From NCBI GenBank assembly GCA_013373015.1, contig JABXIQ010000028.1, positions 1-64,000 on the forward strand: a stretch of 64,000 bases of DNA, given 5' to 3'. The stretch comes from Kangiellaceae bacterium (GTDB taxonomy: Bacteria > Pseudomonadota > Gammaproteobacteria > Enterobacterales > Kangiellaceae). How positions within the stretch are numbered: position 1 is the stretch's first letter; each line of letters begins with the position of its first letter. The position numbers and the translations under genes were made by a program. The notes under the pieces were generated by a model that searched no databases, had not been told where the DNA came from, and saw only the letters and a list, made by a program, of their open reading frames with translations. Below, one piece after another: positions 18,352-28,984 of this stretch.

Positions 18352-18651
18352 CTAATTTGAGAAACTTGTGTCAATATTGATTAGCTCGCGTATTTGAGTT
18401 TGTTGTTCAAGCTCAATAAGCAACTGTTGCTTTTCATCAGCTTCAAGCTCTGTCCAATGACGCTCTTGTAATCCAGCAAACATCGCATAGAGCAGGTTTA
18501 AACTTGCGGCTTGGCCTGACAACTTAACATCCAAATAAGTCGTTACCACACCTCGTTTCAGCAAATCTTCAATAGTCTTAATGCCCACTTGGAACAACAT
18601 CTGAGCCGATTTCGGACCTAAGTTTTTTAACTGTTCAATACTTTTGCTCAA
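18352..18651 (-). CDS. TfoX C-terminal domain protein
   Basis: 99 residues consisting of a helix-hairpin-helix-like TfoX_C domain: LKNLGPKSAQMLFQVGIKTIEDLLKRG, then YAMFAGLQERHW. In full-length TfoX/Sxy this domain follows an N-terminal part and the protein activates competence genes with CRP; stand-alone domains like this have no established role. It is 30 bp downstream of pyrD on the same strand. Confidence 0.8.
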   Translation of the reverse strand: MSKSIEQLKNLGPKSAQMLFQVGIKTIEDLLKRGVVTTYLDVKLSGQAASLNLLYAMFAGLQERHWTELEADEKQQLLIELEQQTQIRELINIDTSFSN

Positions 18652-18681
18652 AGCTCTAACTCACCTTGATAATGATCAAAC

Positions 18682-19713
18682 TCAGCGTAATGCTTTAATT
18701 GCTTTTGCTGCCTGAGTGATCAGCGAAGGTCCTTCATAGATGAAGCCAGAGTATATTTGAACCAAACTAGCACCTGCTTCAATTTTATCGATAGCCGTTT
18801 GTCCATCATGAATCCCCCCCACACCAATGACTGGAATACTATTATCTAAAGCTTGAACTAAATGCTTGATAACTTTTGTGGATTGATCCGCTAATGGCTT
18901 ACCACTTAAACCACCCTGCTCTTCAGCATGGAGCATGCCTTCTACTTTAGTGCGGTCAAAAGTTGTATTGGTCGCAATAATGCCGTCTAACTCATACTGT
19001 TTGAAGGTTTTGGCCAATTCATCAATATCTTGAGCAGACAAATCTGGTGCTATTTTGATGGCCAAAGGTTTGTAAACATTATGCTCTTGATGCAAAGCTT
19101 GTTGCTTCTTTTTCAGGTTATCAAGCAAATCCTTTAGCGTATCGCCAAACTGTAAATCGCGCAGTCCTGGAGTATTGGGTGAAGAAATATTGACCACCAT
19201 GTAATCAGCTCTTTGGTAAATTTTTTCCATGCCAATTAAATAGTCATCTACAGCTTTCTCAACTGGTGTATCAAAGTTTTTACCTATATTTATCCCTAAA
19301 ACACCATTGTCTTTTCGTCCAAAATCAATATTTTTCACATTCTCCAACAATTGATCTACGCCGTCATTGTTGAAACCCATACGATTAATGATCGCTTCAG
19401 CATCTTTAATACGAAATAGACGCGGCTTGGGATTACCGGGTTGCGGTCTTGGCGTTACCGTTCCCACTTCAATAAAACCGAAACCAAATGCGCTCAAAGC
19501 ATCTATATACTCACCATTTTTGTCCAATCCAGCGGCTAAACCGACACGATTAGGAAAAGTGATCCCCATAACCTCTGTAGGATCTGCAACCTTGGGCTGG
19601 GCCATTAAACCTGATAGTTTTAACTTATGAAAAGTATTCAAACTATTTAGTGATAAATGGTGAGATTTTTCGGCATCCAACATGAAAAGTATAGAGCGCA
19701 ATAAAGAGTACAT
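18682..19713 (-). CDS. pyrD: Dihydroorotate dehydrogenase (quinone), class 2
   Basis: Fourth step of pyrimidine synthesis: FMN-dependent oxidation of dihydroorotate, passing electrons to membrane quinones. 343 residues, near the class-2 norm (336). The N-terminal membrane-associating helices (MYSLLRSILFMLDAEKSHH) are present, then FPNRVGLAAGLDKNGE, NRMGFNNDG, the catalytic serine region NISSPNTPGLRDLQ, and phosphate-binding GVGGIHDG and VQIYSGFIYEGP. Confidence 0.97.
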   Translation of the reverse strand: MYSLLRSILFMLDAEKSHHLSLNSLNTFHKLKLSGLMAQPKVADPTEVMGITFPNRVGLAAGLDKNGEYIDALSAFGFGFIEVGTVTPRPQPGNPKPRLFRIKDAEAIINRMGFNNDGVDQLLENVKNIDFGRKDNGVLGINIGKNFDTPVEKAVDDYLIGMEKIYQRADYMVVNISSPNTPGLRDLQFGDTLKDLLDNLKKKQQALHQEHNVYKPLAIKIAPDLSAQDIDELAKTFKQYELDGIIATNTTFDRTKVEGMLHAEEQGGLSGKPLADQSTKVIKHLVQALDNSIPVIGVGGIHDGQTAIDKIEAGASLVQIYSGFIYEGPSLITQAAKAIKALR

Positions 19714-19736
19714 AGGTTCCCCAACAATAAAAAACT

Positions 19737-19763
19737 AAAAAAAAGCCAGCATAACGCTGGCTT
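19737..19763 (-). terminator. topA terminator
   Basis: The stem AAGCCAGC / GCTGGCTT with loop ATAAC is followed on the minus strand by a run of eight T (19737-19744), 26 bp after the topA stop and before the pyrD start. Confidence 0.9.
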
Positions 19764-19788
19764 ATTCTACTGTTTTTTTAGATCAGAC

Positions 19789-22461
19789 TCACTTCTTTTT
19801 ACCCTTTGTTTCTTGCAAAGTTTTTTTGACTGGCGTGGCTTCGACCCACTTGCCATTCTCAAAAAACGCAGTCCAGCCTGTAGCCTTATCATCGTCAGTC
19901 ATACTCGCGATATACTGTTGCTGCGTTTTTCGGCTATATTTAACAAAGGTACGATAGCCAAAAGGATCGGCTGTCGGCGCATCGGCTAAAAACTGATACT
20001 TTGGATCGAGCTGTTGCTTTACTGGTATCAATTCATCAACTGCAGGCGCGCGGGTTTCGCGATTACGTGGGAACTTACTTGCAGCTAAGAAAATACCAGC
20101 CGCACCATCGCGTAAAACATAATGATCATCAACTTTCTGACATTTTAGCTCGGGCATAGGTATAGGATCGGCTTTAGGTGGCGCAGGTTGACCATTAGCA
20201 AGCAGTTTTCGTGTATTCTTACATTCTTCATTGGTACAACCAAAATACTTGCCAAAACGCCCTGTTTTGAGCTGCATATCGCTACCACATTTGTCGCAAT
20301 CAAGTACAGGACCATCATAGCCCTTGATTTTATATTCGCCTTTTTCGACTTCGTAACCTTCACAATCAGGGTTATTGCCGCAGATATAGAGCTTGGTATT
20401 TTCATCAACCAAGTAGTCATCCATAGTCGAGTTGCACAGCTTACAACGCTTCATACTATGTAAATGACGTGCTTCCTCTTCTTCATCGGCAGCCACGAAA
20501 TCATCACCTGGCATCAAGTTCTTGGTATTTTTGCAACGCTCTTTTGGAGGTAAGGAATAGCCCATGCAGCCTAGAAACACACCTGTTCCAGCATTACGAA
20601 TAGCCATATGATGCTCATTACAAAGATCACAAGTGATGCTCGTTTCAACCGCTTGGTTACGACGCATTCCACCATCTTGCTCTTCATCGTCAGCTTTGGT
20701 GAGCTGCTTTTTGAATTCTTCATAGAACTCATCCAGCGTCATTTTCCAATCTTTTCGACCGTTTGCGATATCATCCAGCGTCTTTTCCATAGTCGCGGTA
20801 AATGAATAATCGAGCAAATCGTTAAAACTTTCTACTAGACGATCAGTAACAATTTCGCCCATTTTCTGTGCATAAAAACGTTTACTCTCTAACTTCACAT
20901 AACCACGATCTTGAATGGTCGAAATAATAGAAGCATAAGTTGAAGGACGGCCAATACCGCGTTTTTCCAATTCTTTAACCAACGCAGCTTCAGAGTAACG
21001 CGCTGGCGGCTTAGTAAAGTGCTGGGTTGGCTCTAGTTCTTTAAGATCTAAGATTTCACCTTCATTCACCACAGGTAACTCTTGATCATCTTTAGAGCGT
21101 GACTGCATCGGTAGCACACGTGTCCAACCATCAAAACGCATAACACGCCCACGCGCTTTTAATTCATAATCGCTTGCATGAACTTTCAAACTAGTCACAT
21201 CAAACTCAGCCGGCAACATCTGACACGCAACAAATTGACGCCAAATCAAGTCATAAAGACGCTCTGCATCTTTTTCCATATTCTTAAGTTGCGGCACTTT
21301 GACACCAACATCAGAAGGACGGATCGCCTCGTGCGCTTCTTGTGCGCCTTCTTTACTTGAATAGCTAACCGCTTCTTTGGGCAAATAGTTCTTACCATAG
21401 CTAGTTTCGATATGATCACGACAAGCAGCAACCGCATCAGCACTCAAGTTAGTCGAGTCAGTACGCATATAGGTGATGTAACCCGCTTCATAAAGGCGCT
21501 GTGCCATCATCATAGTTTTCTTAACACCAAAACCTAAGCGAGTACTGGCAGCTTGTTGCAAAGTGGAAGTAATAAAAGGCTTCGGCGCTTTACTTTTTTG
21601 CGGCTTGCTTTCAAGCGACGCTACTTTAAAAGTACTTTGCTTAAGCTCATCAACCGCTTTGGTTGCTTGTTGCTCATTAACTGGCTTAAAAGCTTTGCCA
21701 TTATGCTTAGCAACTTCTAAGCGTAAATCTGAATTCTGTTGTGTTGCAGTGTTAGCATGAATATTCCAATATTCTTCTGGAATGAAAGCACGAATTTCAC
21801 GCTCGCGCTCAACTAACAAACGAACCGCAACGGATTGCACACGGCCTGCCGATAAGCCGCGCGAAATTTTGCGCCATAATAATGGCGAAACCATAAAGCC
21901 AACCACTCGGTCAAGAAAGCGACGCGCTTGCTGAGCATTCACGTAGTGCATATCCAAGTTGCTTGGCTCTGAGAAGGCTTGCTGAATAGCTTTTTTGGTG
22001 ATTTCATTAAACACAACACGCTTATAACGGCTATCATCACCGCCTAATAGTTCGCGTAAATGCCATGCAATGGCCTCTCCTTCTCTATCCAAATCCGTTG
22101 CCAGATAGATAGTGTCGGCGTCTTTTGCCAGCTTTTTTAATTCTTTTAGAACCTTTTCTTTGCCCGGCAAAACCTCATAACGAGCCGCCCAATCTTTTTC
22201 AGGGTTAATTCCCATGCGCTCAAAAAGCGCTTTTTTCTCACGCTCAGCTTTTTGTTTGGCTTTTTGCTCGGGAGACAACTTTCGAGTAGCCGCAGCTTTT
22301 CGCGCGCGTTCCTTGGCGTCCACTTCCTTTTTGCCACTTGCGCCCGTCGGTAGATCACGAATATGACCAATACTCGACTTGACTACATAGTCTTTACCTA
22401 AATATTTATTAATGGTTTTCGCCTTCGCTGGCGACTCCACGATCACTAAGGATTTGCCCAT
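19789..22461 (-). CDS. topA: DNA topoisomerase I
   Basis: Type IA topoisomerase that relaxes negative supercoils; 890 residues against 865 in E. coli. The TOPRIM domain starts with [19 protein letters not shown] and has [17 protein letters not shown]. The type-IA core follows with [30 protein letters not shown] and the nucleophile-containing [13 protein letters not shown]. Three tetracysteine zinc ribbons occupy about residues 600-745 (CDLC..., CKLC..., CDKC...), then a zinc-ribbon-like C-terminal domain and a basic tail. A lysine/arginine-rich linker near residues 43-85 replaces the E. coli one. It carries its own downstream terminator. Confidence 0.98.
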   Translation of the reverse strand: MGKSLVIVESPAKAKTINKYLGKDYVVKSSIGHIRDLPTGASGKKEVDAKERARKAAATRKLSPEQKAKQKAEREKKALFERMGINPEKDWAARYEVLPGKEKVLKELKKLAKDADTIYLATDLDREGEAIAWHLRELLGGDDSRYKRVVFNEITKKAIQQAFSEPSNLDMHYVNAQQARRFLDRVVGFMVSPLLWRKISRGLSAGRVQSVAVRLLVEREREIRAFIPEEYWNIHANTATQQNSDLRLEVAKHNGKAFKPVNEQQATKAVDELKQSTFKVASLESKPQKSKAPKPFITSTLQQAASTRLGFGVKKTMMMAQRLYEAGYITYMRTDSTNLSADAVAACRDHIETSYGKNYLPKEAVSYSSKEGAQEAHEAIRPSDVGVKVPQLKNMEKDAERLYDLIWRQFVACQMLPAEFDVTSLKVHASDYELKARGRVMRFDGWTRVLPMQSRSKDDQELPVVNEGEILDLKELEPTQHFTKPPARYSEAALVKELEKRGIGRPSTYASIISTIQDRGYVKLESKRFYAQKMGEIVTDRLVESFNDLLDYSFTATMEKTLDDIANGRKDWKMTLDEFYEEFKKQLTKADDEEQDGGMRRNQAVETSITCDLCNEHHMAIRNAGTGVFLGCMGYSLPPKERCKNTKNLMPGDDFVAADEEEEARHLHSMKRCKLCNSTMDDYLVDENTKLYICGNNPDCEGYEVEKGEYKIKGYDGPVLDCDKCGSDMQLKTGRFGKYFGCTNEECKNTRKLLANGQPAPPKADPIPMPELKCQKVDDHYVLRDGAAGIFLAASKFPRNRETRAPAVDELIPVKQQLDPKYQFLADAPTADPFGYRTFVKYSRKTQQQYIASMTDDDKATGWTAFFENGKWVEATPVKKTLQETKGKKK

Positions 22462-22518
22462 AAAAAGTAAAAATTCTTTTATTTATTAGCATGTTAGCTA
22501 ATTTTTATCATAATAAAA

Positions 22519-22544
22519 CAGGGCTGATTTTCATCAAAGCCCTG
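22519..22544 (-). terminator. Terminator downstream of the ybbP-like permease gene
   Basis: The hairpin CAGGGCTGAT ... ATCAAAGCCCTG is followed on the minus strand by TTTTATTA, about 94 bp after the permease stop and before topA. Confidence 0.75.
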
Positions 22545-22637
22545 CTTTGTCCTTTTTTATTAATAACAATCTATTGATGTCTGTGTCCACTTTTTTTTAT
22601 CACAAACTACAATTTATCTCATAATGACCATTCGCTG

Positions 22638-25169
22638 TTACATCTGTCTGAGTACCTGATGTGCGGGTTGTTTCAGCAAGCCACGCAGCCCCCACCAACC
22701 CACAAGGCTGATAAATACCACACCAATAAGTGGAACTATTATCCATACCCAAGGGTGTAATACTGGCTCAATTTTTAATGCATTCTTATAAAGAGCACTG
22801 ACTAACACTTCGCCACCGATAGCCCCTAAAATACCCGAGAATAAACCTAGCAAGGCCAGCTCAGCGACTAAACTGGTACGAATGAACTTGGTCTGGGCGC
22901 CTAAGGTTTTTAGCAAGGTTGCAGAAAGTACGCGCTCGTCACGATTGGATTGCAGTACCGCGTAGAGAACTGCTATTCCAGCCAGCAATACAAACAACAT
23001 GATAAACTCAATAGCGCGTGTGACTTGCTCTAATATAGTTTGTACCTGCGCCATAATTGCATCAAGCTCAATAATGGTCACTGTCGGCATTTGCTGCAAA
23101 ATAGTATTTAGCGTTGGCTTTTGCGCTTGTTGCAAATGGAAACTGGTAATATAAGTTGCCGACTGGGCATCAAGAGCACCCGGCTGGAAAATAATAAAAA
23201 AGTTCGGCTGAAAAGAATCCCATTGGATTGAGCGGAAATTACTGATCTCACCTGCAACCTCAATACCACCAATTGAAAATAGCAGTTTATCTCCAATTTT
23301 TAATCCTAATCGCTCCGCCAGCTTTTCATCAATAGACAGTTGATTTGTCTTGGTCTCATCTTGCGATAAGGCGTCGCCAACCCACCACTCACCTTGGGTC
23401 ACTTGATTGGCTTTTGGCACATCGGTCATCCAAGTTAAATTTAACTCTCGACGCACAGCTCCATCGGTCAAAGCACGCTCATCTAACGCTTCTTGCAAAG
23501 TTTGATCATTAACGCCCACTACCCGCCCACGGACCATGGGGTAGATCCCTGCCGTTTGAACACTTTGCTCCGCCAAAATATTTTCCAGCAACTCAACTTC
23601 TTGCGGCTGCACATTAACTAAAAAATGATTAGGAGCCCCTTCAGGTAGTTGATTTTGCCATTCGTCTAATAGCTCGCTACGGATCAAAACCGTAGAAAGC
23701 ATAATGATAAAAGCTAAACCAAATGCTGTTATTTGACTGATAGTAAAAGCTGGATAGCGTTTCAATTGTCCCAATCCATAACGAATGGGCGTTGAAGCTC
23801 TTTTGCCAAGCCATACGCCTAATTTGAAAATCAACCAAGCAATGAGTCTAATTAAGCCATAAGCCAATAAAGCCACACCTAATAAAATACCCACTAACTT
23901 AAAATCACCACTTTGCCACCACATCAAAAGCGCCATAGCAACAATCGCAAAAATATAAATTAGCCAGCTTGATAAAGGTTGCGGTACTAACTCTTTACGC
24001 AATACTCGCAATGGAGAAACTCGTGCAATTTGGAAAAACGCTGGTAAAGCAAATCCTATTAATACAACTAATCCACTTAAAGCACCAACTAACACAGGAA
24101 CCCAATCAATCGGCACCATCGGCTTGGGCAAATAATCAGCAAATTGCATGATAATAATTTGTTGGATCGCCAAACCCAAAGCAACACCTAACGCAGATCC
24201 AATCAAGCCAATAATAGATAATTGAGTAAAGTACAACCGATGAACTTGAGCAATTTGCATCCCCAAGCAACGATAAATCGCGGCATAGTCGTAATGACGA
24301 CGGCTAAAACGCCCTGCAGCCACCGCTATGGCTACGCCAGCCAACACCACTGACACCAAGCTGGCTAAGCGTAAAAACGTCTCTGCTCGCTCTATAGAGG
24401 CTTGTAGCGCAGGCGTTCCTTCTTTACCACCAGTTATTCGTTGGGTTGTGTTCTTACGTTCTTTAAGCCAAGCAATATACTGCTCTCTTGCTTCTAACTC
24501 TCCAGCTATAAACAAGCCATAACTGACACGACTACCTGGCTGAATAATATTAGCAGCTTCGACATCTTGCTTATTTAAAGTCACTCGTGGCGCAACATTA
24601 AACACTTCACTAGCTTGGCCTGGGCCTGAAACAATGACACCTGCAATGGTTAATTGGCTGATCCCAAAATCAACTTTGTCGCCAACTTTTGCGCCCAATA
24701 AAGACAAAACTCTTGGTTCAACCCAGACGCTTCCAAGTTCTGGTGAGCCCTGTATTTTCATACCCGAAGTAAAAGGCTTATCAGCAATTTCAAGTTCACC
24801 TTTTAATGGGAATTTTCCCGAAATAGCTCTTACATTGACCAGTTGAAACTTATCACCTTTAGATAAAACAGTCGAAAAACCCAAAGTTTCAGTAATTTCA
24901 ATTCCATTACTTCGCCCCTGCTCAACCCAACTTTGTTCAATCGGACGTGGCGAAGAAAAAGTATAATCAGCACCTAAGAACTCACTCGATTGCTCGCCCA
25001 TTGCACGGTGGATACGATCGGTAATAACACCAATGGCGACCATTGCCGTCACCGCAATCATCAATGCAAAGAAAAGTATTTTTACTTCACCCGAGCGCCA
25101 ATCACGTCTAAAAATACGCCAAGCCAAACCTGATGTACCCGAACCTTTTGCATGAGAAATCGACATCAT
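22638..25169 (-). CDS. ybbP: ABC transporter permease, YbbP type (FtsX/MacB-like)
   Basis: 843-residue membrane protein of the FtsX-domain permease class. One N-terminal TM helix follows DWRSGEVKILFFALMIAV. A large periplasmic domain comes next, then a first group of three TM helices (about 270-390), further helices at about 410-500, a second periplasmic domain and three C-terminal TM helices (about 720-840). This duplicated layout matches E. coli YbbP, which with YbbA forms a mechanotransmission-type complex, not a classical importer. The start overlaps the ybbA stop by 4 bp (ATGA), indicating coupled translation. The substrate is unproven; a lipid or lipoprotein link is likely from the family and from neighbouring tesA. 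Confidence 0.88.
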   Translation of the reverse strand: MMSISHAKGSGTSGLAWRIFRRDWRSGEVKILFFALMIAVTAMVAIGVITDRIHRAMGEQSSEFLGADYTFSSPRPIEQSWVEQGRSNGIEITETLGFSTVLSKGDKFQLVNVRAISGKFPLKGELEIADKPFTSGMKIQGSPELGSVWVEPRVLSLLGAKVGDKVDFGISQLTIAGVIVSGPGQASEVFNVAPRVTLNKQDVEAANIIQPGSRVSYGLFIAGELEAREQYIAWLKERKNTTQRITGGKEGTPALQASIERAETFLRLASLVSVVLAGVAIAVAAGRFSRRHYDYAAIYRCLGMQIAQVHRLYFTQLSIIGLIGSALGVALGLAIQQIIIMQFADYLPKPMVPIDWVPVLVGALSGLVVLIGFALPAFFQIARVSPLRVLRKELVPQPLSSWLIYIFAIVAMALLMWWQSGDFKLVGILLGVALLAYGLIRLIAWLIFKLGVWLGKRASTPIRYGLGQLKRYPAFTISQITAFGLAFIIMLSTVLIRSELLDEWQNQLPEGAPNHFLVNVQPQEVELLENILAEQSVQTAGIYPMVRGRVVGVNDQTLQEALDERALTDGAVRRELNLTWMTDVPKANQVTQGEWWVGDALSQDETKTNQLSIDEKLAERLGLKIGDKLLFSIGGIEVAGEISNFRSIQWDSFQPNFFIIFQPGALDAQSATYITSFHLQQAQKPTLNTILQQMPTVTIIELDAIMAQVQTILEQVTRAIEFIMLFVLLAGIAVLYAVLQSNRDERVLSATLLKTLGAQTKFIRTSLVAELALLGLFSGILGAIGGEVLVSALYKNALKIEPVLHPWVWIIVPLIGVVFISLVGWWGLRGLLKQPAHQVLRQM

Positions 25170-25888
25170 GAGTGCCCCGCAGCCGACTCTAAATGAGGCT
25201 CCTGAACGGCCTTCTCCTGAGCTGTATCATCTACCAACTCTCCAGCCTCTAAACGAACGACTCTTTGACAACGACTAGCCAACCTGTCGTCATGAGTTAC
25301 CAACACCAAAGTTGTCCCAAGCTGTTGATTTAATTCAAAAATTAGATCAATGATTTTTTCACCATTAGCTGTATCCAAGTTCCCTGTAGGCTCATCAGCG
25401 AATAATATTTTAGGCTCTGATGCAAAGGCACGGGCAATAGCTACGCGCTGCTGCTCACCGCCAGATAGTTGATTTGGATAATGATGTAAACGCTCTAACA
25501 AGCCTACTTGTTCAAGCAACTGACGAGCCTGTTGCTCAGGGTTCTTTTGCTCTTTTAGCTCAATAGGTAACATGACATTTTCCAGCGCGCTCAACCCTGG
25601 TAGTAAATGAAAAGACTGAAAAACAAACCCCACATATTGAGCTCGCACCAAGGCTCGCTGGTCTTCATTCAACTCATGCAAAGGTTTACCAGCAAGCATC
25701 ACCTGACCACTGGTAGGAACATCTAAACCAGCTAACAATGAAAGCAATGTGGACTTGCCAGATCCTGAAGCACCAACAATCGCTACCGTATCTTGTTCAT
25801 TTATGGTTAAACTAACTTGCGATAGAATAGTCAAATCGTGTTCTTGTGAATTGACAGTTTTAGTTAAATTCTTAGTAGTTAACATCAT
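25166..25888 (-). CDS. ybbA: ABC transporter ATP-binding protein, YbbA type
   Basis: 240-residue ATPase of the LolD/MacB subgroup. Walker [18 protein letters not shown]-loop [20 protein letters not shown], signature [14 protein letters not shown], Walker [13 protein letters not shown] and the H-loop LVTHDD are all intact. It pairs with the overlapping permease gene downstream and is divergent from tesA, exactly as in E. coli. Confidence 0.93.
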   Translation of the reverse strand: MMLTTKNLTKTVNSQEHDLTILSQVSLTINEQDTVAIVGASGSGKSTLLSLLAGLDVPTSGQVMLAGKPLHELNEDQRALVRAQYVGFVFQSFHLLPGLSALENVMLPIELKEQKNPEQQARQLLEQVGLLERLHHYPNQLSGGEQQRVAIARAFASEPKILFADEPTGNLDTANGEKIIDLIFELNQQLGTTLVLVTHDDRLASRCQRVVRLEAGELVDDTAQEKAVQEPHLESAAGHS

Positions 25889-25940
25889 ATTTTCGTTATT
25901 TAGTTTGAATAATCATTGATATAGGGATTAGCATAACATT

Positions 25941-26570
25941 ATGAAAAAACTTTTTGCCCTGTTTTTGTTTCTAGTTGTTACAAACCTGACGTTCATAACA
26001 AACAGCAATGCTGAAACGCATGACAACCCTAGCAAAACCATTTTGGTGCTTGGCGATAGTCTCAGTGCTGGTTATAACATGGATGAGAGTGAAGGCTGGG
26101 TGAATTTACTGCAGCAAAGGTTAATTGCCGATGGTTATTCGTATAAAGTTATTAATGGCAGCGTTAGTGGTGACACTACCAATCAAGGCATTCAGCGTCT
26201 AAAGCCTTTATTAGCAGAGCACACCCCAGATCTAGTCATCATCGAGCTTGGCGGTAATGATGGTTTACGTGGATTTCCCCCGCAAGTTATCAAGAACAAT
26301 CTCGGCAAATTAATCGATATGTCTAAGAGTGCCCAAGCAGAGGTTTTGCTATTAGGTATGCGTATTTTACCTAACTATGGTCAGCGTTATGCGGATGCTT
26401 TTTTTAACAACTACGCAAAACTCGCTGAAGAGAAAGATGTGGAGTTGGTTCCTTTTTTTCTTGATGGAGTTGGCGGCAAACCTGAACTAATGCAAGATGA
26501 TGGCATTCACCCCAATCAAAAAGCGCAACCTATTTTGATGGAAAATATTTTACCTTTTATTATCAATTAA
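25941..26570 (+). CDS. tesA: Arylesterase / acyl-CoA thioesterase I / lysophospholipase L1
   Basis: 209-residue periplasmic SGNH hydrolase. A signal peptide (about residues 1-24, ending NSNA) precedes the catalytic block LVLGDSLSAGYN with Ser40, then the Gly of NGSVSGDTT, the Asn of ELGGNDGLRG, and DDGIHPN carrying the catalytic Asp and His. E. coli TesA hydrolyses acyl-CoA, lysophospholipids and aryl esters. Divergent from ybbA, with 52 bp between them. Confidence 0.94.
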   Translation: MKKLFALFLFLVVTNLTFITNSNAETHDNPSKTILVLGDSLSAGYNMDESEGWVNLLQQRLIADGYSYKVINGSVSGDTTNQGIQRLKPLLAEHTPDLVIIELGGNDGLRGFPPQVIKNNLGKLIDMSKSAQAEVLLLGMRILPNYGQRYADAFFNNYAKLAEEKDVELVPFFLDGVGGKPELMQDDGIHPNQKAQPILMENILPFIIN

Positions 26571-26584
26571 ATCTGTCATAAAAA

Positions 26585-26615
26585 AAGCCGAGTAAGCTCG
26601 TGCTAAACTCGGCTT
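26585..26615 (-). terminator. ompW terminator
   Basis: The arms AAGCCGAGT and ACTCGGCTT are followed on the minus strand by a seven-T run. It lies 21 bp beyond the ompW stop and, being nearly symmetrical, may also end tesA transcription. Confidence 0.88.
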
Positions 26616-26636
26616 GAACGGAGTGTAAGAGTTAGC

Positions 26637-27311
26637 TTAAAACTTCCAAGCGAAGCCAATCATTGCAACCCAAGGGTCGATATCAACATCAACCGTTGCG
26701 GCTGTTGCTCCTGCGACTTTTACTTTTGCTTCAGTATCAATTTGCATGTACCAAATTGAAGTATTGAAATAAAAGTCATCTGAAATTTTCCAATCTGCGC
26801 CAAATTGACCCGTCAAACCAAAGGAATCATCCAACTCAAGTTTGACATCATTTGTGCCTAGAGTAGTTTTCACTGCTGAAGATACTTTTTCGCTAAAGAA
26901 AGTGGTGTAGTTAATCCCCAAACCAAAGTATGGAATAAAGGTATCGCTTTGCACTGAAGGATAGTATTGGAACGAAAATGTTGGTGGCAAATGTTTAGTT
27001 GAGCCAATTGGCACACCTGCCAAATCACCTTTACCGTTGATGTCATGTTCAAACGGTAGTGCTGCAAGCACCTCAAAACCCCAATTGTCGTTAAGCATCC
27101 AAGTGCCACTAAAGCCCAGTCCTGTTGCGCTATCCACACTAACTTTACCATTTGCTGTCAATAAGCTCGAGCTGTCATCATTTGGACTAATATGAGCTGC
27201 GCCCACACGTAAAATGAAATCGCCTTCTTTGTGACCAGCTGCTTCAACAGCATTGATTGATAATACTGAACCTACAGCCAAAGCTAATGTTGTTTTTAAA
27301 ATGTTTTTCAT
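26637..27311 (-). CDS. ompW: OmpW-family outer-membrane protein
   Basis: 224 residues from the ATG at 27311, chosen because a GAGAGAGGG ribosome site precedes it and because it gives a clean signal peptide (MKNILKTTLALAVGSVLSINAVEA). The mature part predicts an eight-stranded barrel: GDFILRVGAAHISPNDDSS at the start, PPTFSFQYYPS, FIPYFGLGINYT, and C-terminal DPWVAMIGFAWKF ending in Phe. OmpW forms a hydrophobic channel for small apolar molecules and is commonly oxygen-regulated. Two FNR-like boxes lie upstream. Confidence 0.93.
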   Translation of the reverse strand: MKNILKTTLALAVGSVLSINAVEAAGHKEGDFILRVGAAHISPNDDSSSLLTANGKVSVDSATGLGFSGTWMLNDNWGFEVLAALPFEHDINGKGDLAGVPIGSTKHLPPTFSFQYYPSVQSDTFIPYFGLGINYTTFFSEKVSSAVKTTLGTNDVKLELDDSFGLTGQFGADWKISDDFYFNTSIWYMQIDTEAKVKVAGATAATVDVDIDPWVAMIGFAWKF

Positions 27312-27369
27312 CGGTTTACCCTCTCTCTGAATTACCATGCACAGGGTAAATAATCTGTAAGTAACAAAG

Positions 27370-27383
27370 TTGACCTAGATCAA
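27370..27383. promoter_or_regulatory. FNR-like box upstream of ompW
   Basis: TTGAC-CTAG-ATCAA, one mismatch from the FNR/Anr consensus TTGAT-N4-ATCAA. Its centre is about 65 bp before the ompW ATG, compatible with activation from near -41.5. Confidence 0.65.
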
Positions 27384-27419
27384 TGATCTTCAACTCGTTA
27401 ATCAACAATCACAAACAAC

Positions 27420-27433
27420 TTGATCCAGATCAA
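27420..27433. promoter_or_regulatory. Second FNR-like box upstream of ompW
   Basis: TTGAT-CCAG-ATCAA is a perfect FNR/Anr consensus, centred 50 bp further upstream than the first box and abutting the astC terminator. Confidence 0.65.
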
Positions 27434-27435
27434 AA

Positions 27436-27460
27436 AAGCCCCTACATGAAGTAAGGGCTT
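27436..27460 (-). terminator. astC terminator
   Basis: AAGCCCCTAC and GTAAGGGCTT pair with one mismatch. On the minus strand the stem ends in TTTTTT, 27 bp after the astC stop. Confidence 0.8.
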
Positions 27461-27486
27461 TAATAAACTTTAGAATAAATTAAGGT

Positions 27487-28767
<1,281 letters not shown>

Positions 28768-28781
28768 TCATTACCTTTTTT

Positions 28782-28827
28782 CTGGTAAAATTCCAGCCCT
28801 AAGCAGTGAAAAGCTGGTAAAACCAGC
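28782..28827. promoter_or_regulatory. Tandem inverted repeats in the astC/astA divergent promoter region
   Basis: CTGG-TAAAATT-CCAG (28782-28796) and GCTGGT-AAA-ACCAGC (28813-28827) have centres 31 bp apart, about three helical turns. They share the half-site CTGGTAAAA, suggesting one regulator binding twice between the divergent genes. They do not match the ArgR box. Confidence 0.5.
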
Positions 28828-28984
28828 GCATTTACTACAAACTGACACTTTCTTTCTTGCTAAAGTTTTTCTATCATCGCTAGTCCTTTGCAATTCACGG
28901 ACATCAGCAAGGAATACATGACTGAAGCTGTCTGTGTATAATTTTATTAAAAAACAAAAGGTTACTGAGAAATTAGGTTTCTTT

